A stretch of DNA of 5,985 nucleotides from Pseudanabaena sp. CAN_BIN31 (GTDB lineage: Bacteria; Cyanobacteriota; Cyanobacteriia; Pseudanabaenales; Pseudanabaenaceae): the NCBI GenBank assembly GCA_026785865.1, contig JAJAZG010000237.1, forward strand, positions 1-5,985, given 5' to 3'. The notes beneath the pieces are model-generated. The model ran no database searches. It was not told the origin of the DNA and worked only from the letters and a program-made list of their open reading frames with translations. The position numbers and the translations under genes were made by a program. Each line of letters opens with the position of its first letter. The first letter of the stretch is position 1. Shown here one piece after another: positions 1-5,985 of the stretch.

Positions 1-3000
1 AATCAGTGCAACAAGTAGTTAGCCAAACTCTCGCCGTAGAGAGGGCGCTGATGGTAGGTGAAATTTCGGCGAATTTAAATAAAATTGTCGAATCTCAACA
101 GCGATCGCAAATAAGCCAAGAATTAGTTAGTTTAAATCAACAAAAACAAAAGTTAAACGCAGAAATTTCGCAGCTAGAATCTGACCGCGTGACTTGGATG
201 CAACAGTTTCAAGAATTTCAAACTACGCAGCAAGAAGCCTTAGAGCGATCGCTCCGATCAGTTGACAGCTATGTGCGCGATCAGGTTTCTGATTCGCTGT
301 CTGCAATTGGTACGACTAACCCAGAAGCACCACAAGAAGAATTGGCGAACAAGGTGCAGGAGCAAACCGATCGCTTTTTGCTAAATCTAGATCAAATGTT
401 TAATGCCACATTTCGATCGCTAGAACAGGACATCCAAGGCTACCAGACTGCGATCGCGACTAAGCTTGGTTATATGGAAACCCTTGAGCAGAAGGGTGAA
501 GCCTTGATTAGCGCCTTAGTTGATCGGATTGAGTCGTCAAGCGCGGCTGCGGTGTCATCGCCTGCCAACACTCTGCCTGAATTACCAGACGATATTCCCC
601 GCCGATATCTGGAGACTTTTATCGAGCCTGCTGATGAAAATCTGATTAACGCTTTATTAGCTGGGGATAAGTTTGGTGAAGCGATCGCCGAACCAATCAT
701 CGAACCGCTTGAATCATCAACTATTGAGGTTGAGGTTCTTGAAGTTGTAACCAAACCTCTAGAAGTAGAAAGTATTAGTGATGAGTTATTATCGTCAGAG
801 CTAGAAAATGATGTCGAAAGTCCTGTAGATGATGAGGCCCTGAATATTTCTATCGACAATGCTGAAGAATTTATAGAATCAGAAATTTCTGAATTGGAAA
901 GTATATTAGACGCGCCCACTGACACACTATTTGAGCAGTCAATTACAGAAACACAGCCTGACCCTTTGAGCGATCTAGCAGACTTCGGTACAAGCATTAT
1001 TCTCGATCCTCAAAGTGCGATCGCCGCTCGCGAGTTGAATCCTGATTTTGATGTAGTGTCTACGACCCAAATCATTGAAAGATTTGATGAGCCACTAACT
1101 GAGATCCGAAATAGCGAAGAAGAGAGTAATAATCTTGAGTTGCTTGCGTCAAATTTCCCTGTAGAAGCAGTGAGTGAGTCTGGAGAGACAATTGACGATC
1201 CTGAACTTTTGGCATGGTTGGAAGAGAGTAGTAATCGACCTAATTTCACGACAAATTTGCTTGATGTGTCTGCTGATGAGGATTTATTGTTATGGCTGGG
1301 TAATGAAGACCTTGATATGGCAAAATTGCCTACCCAGACGCAATCTCAGTCATTAACGCTCAATGATTTGCAATCTGATCAAGATATTTTTAATAACTCT
1401 CAAATTGGTTCTATTGGATCTTCTGAGATAGACCTAAGTACAATAAATACAATTGAAGATGTTCAAGACAAGCGCATAAAATCCCAAATTGAGCAGTTTC
1501 TGAATAATTCTCTTAGCGATCAGGCTGATGATTCAGACGAGTCACTAATTTTACTCACTAATCAAAATATAGATGATTATGAGTTTGCAGAATGGGAAGA
1601 CTCATTAGTTAATGAGTTAAATTCTGATCTGAAGCGTCTTGATTCTGGGACTGACTCCAATCCATCGATCGCCGCTAGTATTGACCAGTTTATTCGTAAT
1701 ACTCCCTATGCTTTAATCGATTGGGAAACTGAAGCGTCACAAGCATATCCCACAATCATCGATATCTCAGTCAAAGAGACAAGCGATAGAAATGCTGCTA
1801 ATACCGATCGCACCAATAAACAATCAGAAATTGTCGTGGATGATGTTGACTTGCAGTTATCTCCATTTGCGGCGGCATCCAACGAGATTCCTGAAATTTT
1901 TGATGATCCTGATTCTTTGTTTGACACAAAAGAAGATGATGAGAGTAACGACTTGTCTCTTCCATTTAATGCATCATCTATACCACCATCTAATATTGAC
2001 GATAGGGATGATGCAATTTTTGCGGAAGTAATTGCTAAAAATGCAGCTAAATATTCACAAGCAACTCCCTTTGACACCAGTGATGAACTAGATGAGTTGT
2101 TTGTGCGATCGCCTGAAGCAATTGATCAAAGGTTAACTAGTCTGGAAATAGATACTAATTTTGATGATCTAGATTATGAGAGCAATCTTGAGGCGCTGTT
2201 ATTTGGTGTGACTGAATTAGAAGAACGTGACACAACCATGCAAGTTCCAGCAAGTGAAGGCTATGACGGTCTTGATCTTGGTGCAGAGACAATGCAAGAG
2301 CCGATTGACTCTGCTGAGATTAATTTTCCTCAGATTAGTTCTTTTGAGCCGATGGAATCCATAGAAGAAGAATTAGATACGATTTTACAAGGTTTTGTTG
2401 AGATAGCGCCTGTAAATTCTATCAATACGCTAGCACCAACTGGATTTGTGGCGATCGAGAGAGTGCCACCAGTTGTCGAAAAAAATATTACTCAATTAGA
2501 AAATGATGATTGGAGCATGGCACTAGATCAGATGCAATCTGATCTAGTGCTGCCAGTTACTAACAAACCTCAAAACGATAATTTTGAAGCTTTAAACCTA
2601 TCCGCAGATGAATTTTTTGCTTCTTTGGAATATAGCAAACTGAATGATTTTGCCGATATTACCGAAAAGGGCTCACCGCTAAATTCTTCAGTAAGATCGT
2701 TAAATGAAGCGAAAGCGATCGCAGATTTCATTGATTTAGAGAATGACTCTGAAGATTTCTTGCTCAATGAGTTTGCGGATTCACAAAATGATAATCAAAA
2801 TAAGTCTCAGAGTGATGTTAATGATAATCAATGGGATGATTTGCTAAAGGATTTGAACTCATTTAATTTTAATCAACCATTACTTGACGATCGCCGCGAG
2901 CAGCTTGGACTTTCATCGGTAGCACCAATCAGTGACACTAATGATAATGTTTTCGATATTGACTCCTTAGTATTGGAATCACGGAGTGTGGCGCTGATTC

Positions 3001-4676
3001 CCCCTCCACCTGAAAAAGAAGTTTATAGCCTGAGTGATGCTTGGATTTTAGGAATTGATTTTGGGAGTACGGCAATTCGGGCGAGCTTGCTCAATGCTAA
3101 TACTGGGCGAGTATATTCTCTCTACCTTGATGACGCTGATGAGATGCCATGCAAAATAGTTTGGAATGCCGATCATAGTCTGGATGATCCGATGACAAAA
3201 GATATTCGGATTCTCACTAAGCGATCGCAGGGTACTGGACTCGAAAATGGCGAAGTGGCACTTGTGCATTTCAAGCAATTTCTGAAGCTGGGCTTACCCT
3301 ATCGCGGCGTAAGTACATGGCAACCAATCATCCAATGGTCAGATCCCAACCAAGTAAGCTTACGTTGGTTAATTGCCGCACTCAAAAATCTACTGGAACA
3401 AATTCAAACTCGCGCCAATCATCCTAAACTTCCTGATCTTGGTTTGATTTTACTGAAGCTGAGTGGCGTTGTTTTTGGCTACCCTGCGAACTGGTCAGAT
3501 ACTTATATTCTCAATGTCCGTGAAGCAGTTCTCAAGGCGGGGCTAGTTAGCCAAGCCGAACAAGTGATGGCAGTCGATCAGGCGATCGCCCCAGTTTTAT
3601 CTTTGCTACACGATCAGAAAGTTTCTCAAGAAATTACGCTCTTAATTGACGCAGGAGCAGTAACAACTAGTCTCTGTTTAACCAAGGGACTTAGCGATGT
3701 TAAAGATCGCTCTAAGCTGCATATTCGCAGTCTCGACTACGCAGGGCTTAGCATCAGTCAAGATATTGTGATGGAGTTGTTCTATCCGCACTGGCAGTTA
3801 ATTACCAATCCTAACCGCCATCTCTGCAATTTCGATCATCTCAGCTTGCCAGAAATCGGCGCTTCTGCACCACAGCAACGTATTCTCCTTCAGCAATATT
3901 TATTAAGTTCCGATCTTGGTCAACAAATGTTGGAACTAGCCGATCGCGTCAAAGTCACATTTGGTGAAGATGTTGGTTTGGATAGTTGGAATGAAGAGAT
4001 AATGGGACAACCGCTTCTGGTCTTGCGTCGTGAATTAGAAAACTTGATTTTGCAACCATTTATCCAACGGCTCAATCGCGAACTGAATACGATTATCAGC
4101 AATGCAGGGATTCTCGGTGAAGATGTGGGTCAAGTTTTATTGCTGGGCAGCACGATGCATATTCCCTTGCTATCGCGTTGGCTATCGCAAAAGCTACCCA
4201 ATGCCAAGATCGATCCCTTAGCGACTTCTGTAGTTGCCAATGGTTTAGCGATCGCGCCGCTCTATCCTAATTTGCAAGACGTGGCGCGTCAGCAATATTC
4301 TGATTACTTCCTCTTGCAAGAGATTTGTCGCCTCAATCTCACCCAATCAATTAATCCCAATCAACTGCTTCAGCAATTACAAATGCGCGGCATTAATATC
4401 AAAGTGTGTCGCGATCGCATCTTGAGCATTTTGCAAGGCGATTTGCCTGAAGGTCTATTCCCTTGGCAAGAACCAGAAAGTTCAATAATTTTGGAAGATC
4501 CCACCCTTAGTCATGAACTATTTGCTGGTCGATTATTCGAGCTAGAAACCGATGGTACATATCAGCCCAATGTGACCAAATTCCAGCAGTTGCGCGTTTA
4601 CTTGCAAGCGATTATTGGCAACATGAGCCAGACTTTAAACGAGCCGTTAGTTTTTCCTGAACTCACCGCAAAATAG
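1..4676 (+). CDS. Large coiled-coil, acidic disordered, Hsp70/actin-like ATPase-domain protein (5' partial)
   Basis: The frame is open at the left edge; the first visible start is GTG at 6 (numbered residue 1), with no visible ribosome site, so the protein probably begins upstream. Residues 1-175 are Gln/Glu/Leu-rich and helical, with a likely coiled coil around 20-75. Residues 175-1005 are acidic, rich in D/E/S/N, probably disordered and free of cysteine. Residues 1010-1415 resemble an Hsp70 nucleotide-binding domain: phosphate-1 motif GIDFGST (1016-1022), connect-1-like GYPANW (1158-1163) with AVDQAIAP (1189-1196), phosphate-2-like DAGAVTTS (1215-1222), and adenosine motif LLLGSTMHIP (1378-1387). 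The last 140 residues look helical; no beta-sandwich substrate-binding domain is evident. No signal peptide or membrane segment is seen, so it is probably cytoplasmic. Cyanobacteria carry annotated Hsp70-family proteins, but this composite has no function I can name. Nucleotide binding is plausible; chaperone or scaffold roles are inference. Confidence 0.85.
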   Translation, partial: SVQQVVSQTLAVERALMVGEISANLNKIVESQQRSQISQELVSLNQQKQKLNAEISQLESDRVTWMQQFQEFQTTQQEALERSLRSVDSYVRDQVSDSLSAIGTTNPEAPQEELANKVQEQTDRFLLNLDQMFNATFRSLEQDIQGYQTAIATKLGYMETLEQKGEALISALVDRIESSSAAAVSSPANTLPELPDDIPRRYLETFIEPADENLINALLAGDKFGEAIAEPIIEPLESSTIEVEVLEVVTKPLEVESISDELLSSELENDVESPVDDEALNISIDNAEEFIESEISELESILDAPTDTLFEQSITETQPDPLSDLADFGTSIILDPQSAIAARELNPDFDVVSTTQIIERFDEPLTEIRNSEEESNNLELLASNFPVEAVSESGETIDDPELLAWLEESSNRPNFTTNLLDVSADEDLLLWLGNEDLDMAKLPTQTQSQSLTLNDLQSDQDIFNNSQIGSIGSSEIDLSTINTIEDVQDKRIKSQIEQFLNNSLSDQADDSDESLILLTNQNIDDYEFAEWEDSLVNELNSDLKRLDSGTDSNPSIAASIDQFIRNTPYALIDWETEASQAYPTIIDISVKETSDRNAANTDRTNKQSEIVVDDVDLQLSPFAAASNEIPEIFDDPDSLFDTKEDDESNDLSLPFNASSIPPSNIDDRDDAIFAEVIAKNAAKYSQATPFDTSDELDELFVRSPEAIDQRLTSLEIDTNFDDLDYESNLEALLFGVTELEERDTTMQVPASEGYDGLDLGAETMQEPIDSAEINFPQISSFEPMESIEEELDTILQGFVEIAPVNSINTLAPTGFVAIERVPPVVEKNITQLENDDWSMALDQMQSDLVLPVTNKPQNDNFEALNLSADEFFASLEYSKLNDFADITEKGSPLNSSVRSLNEAKAIADFIDLENDSEDFLLNEFADSQNDNQNKSQSDVNDNQWDDLLKDLNSFNFNQPLLDDRREQLGLSSVAPISDTNDNVFDIDSLVLESRSVALIPPPPEKEVYSLSDAWILGIDFGSTAIRASLLNANTGRVYSLYLDDADEMPCKIVWNADHSLDDPMTKDIRILTKRSQGTGLENGEVALVHFKQFLKLGLPYRGVSTWQPIIQWSDPNQVSLRWLIAALKNLLEQIQTRANHPKLPDLGLILLKLSGVVFGYPANWSDTYILNVREAVLKAGLVSQAEQVMAVDQAIAPVLSLLHDQKVSQEITLLIDAGAVTTSLCLTKGLSDVKDRSKLHIRSLDYAGLSISQDIVMELFYPHWQLITNPNRHLCNFDHLSLPEIGASAPQQRILLQQYLLSSDLGQQMLELADRVKVTFGEDVGLDSWNEEIMGQPLLVLRRELENLILQPFIQRLNRELNTIISNAGILGEDVGQVLLLGSTMHIPLLSRWLSQKLPNAKIDPLATSVVANGLAIAPLYPNLQDVARQQYSDYFLLQEICRLNLTQSINPNQLLQQLQMRGINIKVCRDRILSILQGDLPEGLFPWQEPESSIILEDPTLSHELFAGRLFELETDGTYQPNVTKFQQLRVYLQAIIGNMSQTLNEPLVFPELTAK
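2520..2550. repeat. Perfect 14-bp inverted repeat with 3-nt loop inside the large CDS
   Basis: The left arm GCACTAGATCAGAT (2520-2533) and right arm ATCTGATCTAGTGC (2537-2550) are exact reverse complements separated by GCA. In the reading frame the repeat encodes ALDQMQSDLVL, inside the acidic low-complexity region. The mRNA could fold into a hairpin with a 14-bp stem. There is no T-run after it, so it does not look like an intrinsic terminator. Its function, if any, is unknown. Confidence 0.8.
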
Positions 4677-4686
4677 TGAAGAACAG

Positions 4687-4708
4687 ACAAGGGGCTTAAG
4701 CCCCTTGT
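4687..4708 (+). terminator. Probable Rho-independent terminator after the large gene
   Basis: A perfect 22-bp palindrome, with core AAGGGGCTTAAGCCCCTT (4689-4706), begins 10 bp after the TAG stop. As RNA it gives a 9-bp GC-rich stem closed by a TTAA loop, followed by TTT (4709-4711). The U-tract is short, but the stem strength and the position between two same-strand genes suit termination of the large gene. Because the stem is symmetrical it may also be a copy of a dispersed palindromic repeat. Confidence 0.7.
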
Positions 4709-4749
4709 TTTCGAGGGAAAGCAATAAAACACGTTAAAATATGCAGACT

Positions 4750-4758
4750 TGCTATGAT
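4750..4758 (+). promoter_or_regulatory. Candidate extended -10 promoter for hisF
   Basis: TGCTATGAT matches the extended -10 pattern TGnTATAAT with one mismatch and lies 23 bp upstream of the hisF ATG. Transcription would start around 4765, leaving a short leader that still holds the weak ribosome site. No good -35 box is present at normal spacing, as is common for extended -10 promoters. The preceding terminator supports a separate promoter for hisF. This is assigned from sequence pattern only. Confidence 0.4.
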
Positions 4759-4781
4759 TTTGAAAAAGTTGAAGAGAGATT

Positions 4782-5558
4782 ATGCTAGCGAAACGGATTT
4801 TGCCTTGTCTAGATGTGAAAGCAGGTCGAGTTGTCAAAGGCATAAACTTTGTCGATCTTAAGGATGCTGGCGATCCAGTCGAGCTAGCACAGGCTTACAA
4901 CCTTGCAGGAGCCGATGAACTGGTGTTTCTAGACATCACCGCCACTCACGAAGATCGCAGCACCATTTTAGATGTGGTCTATCGCACTGCTGAGCAAGTA
5001 TTTATTCCCCTCACCGTCGGCGGCGGTATCCGCAATTTGGACAATATTCGTGAGCTTTTAAGAGCAGGTGCGGATAAGGTCAGCATCAATTCGGCGGCAG
5101 TAAGCGATCCTGACTTAATTAATCGCAGTAGCGATCGCTTTGGTAATCAGTGCATTGTCGTGGCGATCGATGCCAGACGCAGGCAAGATCCTGATAATTT
5201 TGGTTGGGATGTATATGTACGCGGTGGGCGCGAGAATACGGGGATTGATGCTCTGTGGTGGGCGCAGGAAGTGGTTAAGCGTGGCGCTGGTGAGATTTTG
5301 CTCACGAGCATGGATGCTGATGGCACGAAGGCTGGTTATGACCTTGAGCTTACTCGTCAAGTTGCCGATCTAGTGGAAGTTCCTGTGATTGCATCGGGTG
5401 GTGCGGGTAATTGCGAACATATTCTGCAAGCAGTAACTGAAGGCAGAGCAGAGGCGGCTTTGCTGGCTTCGTTGTTGCATTATGGAGAATTAACGATCGC
5501 TGAGATTAAAGATTATCTCAGTGCTAACCAAATTCCAGTGCGATCGCTACCCTCTTAA
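4782..5558 (+). CDS. hisF: Imidazole glycerol phosphate synthase cyclase subunit HisF
   Basis: HisF is the cyclase half of imidazole glycerol phosphate synthase in cytoplasmic histidine biosynthesis. With ammonia supplied by the glutaminase HisH it converts PRFAR to imidazole glycerol phosphate and AICAR, the latter feeding purine synthesis. The 258-residue protein is a full-length (beta/alpha)8 barrel. It has the N-terminal signature LAKRILPCLDVKAGRVVKG with catalytic Asp11, the second catalytic Asp130 in VVAIDARR, phosphate-binding GGGI (80-83) and SGGAG (205-209), and the typical C-terminal LLHYGELTIAEIKDYL. The ATG at 4782 gives exactly the family N-terminus; a weak purine-rich ribosome site, GAAGAGAG (4771-4778), precedes it. 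No key residue is missing. It stands alone, as his genes are often scattered in cyanobacteria, and is set off from the large upstream gene by a terminator-like hairpin. Confidence 0.98.
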   Translation: MLAKRILPCLDVKAGRVVKGINFVDLKDAGDPVELAQAYNLAGADELVFLDITATHEDRSTILDVVYRTAEQVFIPLTVGGGIRNLDNIRELLRAGADKVSINSAAVSDPDLINRSSDRFGNQCIVVAIDARRRQDPDNFGWDVYVRGGRENTGIDALWWAQEVVKRGAGEILLTSMDADGTKAGYDLELTRQVADLVEVPVIASGGAGNCEHILQAVTEGRAEAALLASLLHYGELTIAEIKDYLSANQIPVRSLPS

Positions 5559-5571
5559 TTTTTCGTATTCT

Positions 5572-5747
5572 CTACATGAGATGATTCTCTAGTTCAGGAT
5601 ATTTAGGGAATAGGGTGTCAAAGCTGGCGAGTTTTGTGGCATAGGCTAGGGCTGCAAAAATATCATCTCAACGGGATAGCGTAAACCTCGGATGCAGGGT
5701 TTGCCGTGACAGATATTCCAGTCAATTGTGATGCGTTGTAACAGCAT
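5572..5747 (-). pseudogene. DUF433-family (antitoxin-type) gene broken by an internal deletion
   Basis: Read on the minus strand, ATG at 5747 begins MLLQRITIDWNICHGKPCIR, continuing GLRYPVEM, a strong match to the DUF433 N-terminus (pattern ITIDpxicxGKPcIrGxRypV). The frame then runs into a TAG at 5646-5648 after 33 residues. Starting within the same bases in another frame, DDIFAALAYATKLASFDTLF and then PKYPELENHLM run to a TAG at 5572-5574, which is a typical DUF433 C-terminal part. The middle, usually about 20-25 residues (the GMT-x-EEIL-x-YP helix region), is missing and the frame is broken at GATGAT (5662-5667). DUF433 proteins are often antitoxins paired with DUF5615 PIN-like toxins; none follows here. 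AGGA (5757-5760) precedes the start. It ends 13 bp from the hisF stop, convergent with it. Family assignment is from memory of the motif. Confidence 0.8.
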
Positions 5748-5753
5748 ATTAAA

Positions 5754-5927
5754 TTATCCTTTTACTAAAGATTTTTCAAATTCTTGTTTTTTGAGAGAAA
5801 TTGAAGAACGTAAGCGATCGCTATTTTCCCGTTGCTTCCTTTCCTCAAGTTCTAATCGATTTTCACACTCAGAAATAATCTGCTTAATTAAATCACTAGC
5901 AAAATCAGCAGAATTTATGAATGGCAA
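5754..5927 (-). CDS. Small charged hypothetical protein, start uncertain
   Basis: This minus-strand frame ends at TAA 5754-5756, 6 bp before the DUF433 ATG, so the two look co-transcribed. It contains no ATG. The start chosen is TTG at 5927, preceded by AGGAG with 9-nt spacing, giving 57 residues. A longer alternative begins at ATA 5972, right behind AGGAGA, giving 72 residues; an in-frame TAA at 5982-5984 blocks further extension. The product is hydrophilic and mostly helical, with a Glu/Arg/Lys-rich stretch (LELEERKQRENSDRLRSS). I do not recognise the family. It may be a small partner gene of the DUF433 locus, a gene that has lost its start codon, or a chance frame; its neighbour's decay makes a remnant plausible. 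Confidence 0.4.
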   Translation of the reverse strand: MPFINSADFASDLIKQIISECENRLELEERKQRENSDRLRSSISLKKQEFEKSLVKG

Positions 5928-5985
5928 ATTTACAGGCTCCTCAATCTTTTCCTTACTTTCGAGTATATCTATTTTTCTCCTTTAC

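Noticed and set aside
51..53. ATG as the true start of the large gene, preceded by GAGAGG
   Set aside because: It is possible, but the frame stays open to the window edge and the upstream residues look like a continuation of the same helical segment, so a 5'-partial gene is the safer reading.
470..997. Antisense open frame of 175 codons within the large gene, and similar ones at 1010-1249 and 1706-2077 on the minus strand
   Set aside because: They are serine-rich shadows produced by the D/E/S-rich codons of the sense strand. They have no recognisable family, and the sense frame continues uninterrupted through them.
4735..4740. TAAAAT as the hisF -10 box
   Set aside because: No acceptable -35 element lies at 16-18 bp, and the downstream TGCTATGAT is a better match with an extended -10.
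5115..5373. Overlapping open frames on both strands inside hisF
   Set aside because: hisF is full length and conserved over this stretch; the other frames show no family signature.
5556..5600. Terminator after hisF
   Set aside because: Only a 3-bp stem (CTC/GAG) and a T-run without a preceding GC-rich stem can be seen, which is not enough to call.
1..5985. CRISPR array, tRNA or rRNA gene, insertion sequence
   Set aside because: No regularly spaced direct repeats, no tRNA-like cloverleaf or rRNA signature, and no transposase or paired terminal inverted repeats were found by reading.

Overview
The window comes from a cyanobacterium. The perfect octamer GCGATCGC (HIP1) occurs 13 times by eye in 6 kb, inside genes and in the 3' flank, a hallmark of many cyanobacterial genomes. 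The genus cannot be fixed from the sequence; a filamentous, moderately AT-rich lineage is a guess.

Positions 1-4676 (+) are one very long reading frame, open at the left edge and so probably missing its true N-terminus. It encodes at least 1556 residues in three parts: an N-terminal coiled coil or helical segment (about residues 1-175), a very long acidic, low-complexity, cysteine-free region (about 175-1005), and a C-terminal actin/Hsp70-type ATPase fold (about 1010-1415) followed by a helical tail of about 140 residues. The ATPase motifs are recognisable but several DnaK active-site positions are changed, and no normal Hsp70 substrate-binding domain is visible. A perfect palindrome that looks like a Rho-independent terminator lies just after the gene.

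Positions 4782-5558 (+) hold a complete, normal-looking hisF, the cyclase subunit of imidazole glycerol phosphate synthase. It is preceded by a plausible extended -10 promoter, so it is probably transcribed separately from the large gene. No other his gene is visible.

Positions 5559-5985 hold two small features on the minus strand, convergent with hisF. One is a DUF433-family (antitoxin-type) gene broken by an internal deletion, with its two halves now in different frames. The other, 6 bp upstream of it, is a short charged reading frame of unknown function that lacks an ATG start. No DUF5615-type toxin partner is present between the remnant and hisF. This end looks like a decayed toxin-antitoxin-type locus beside a housekeeping gene.

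The most unusual item is the large coiled-coil / acidic disordered / degenerate Hsp70-like protein. The DUF433 deletion remnant is the clearest unannotated feature.
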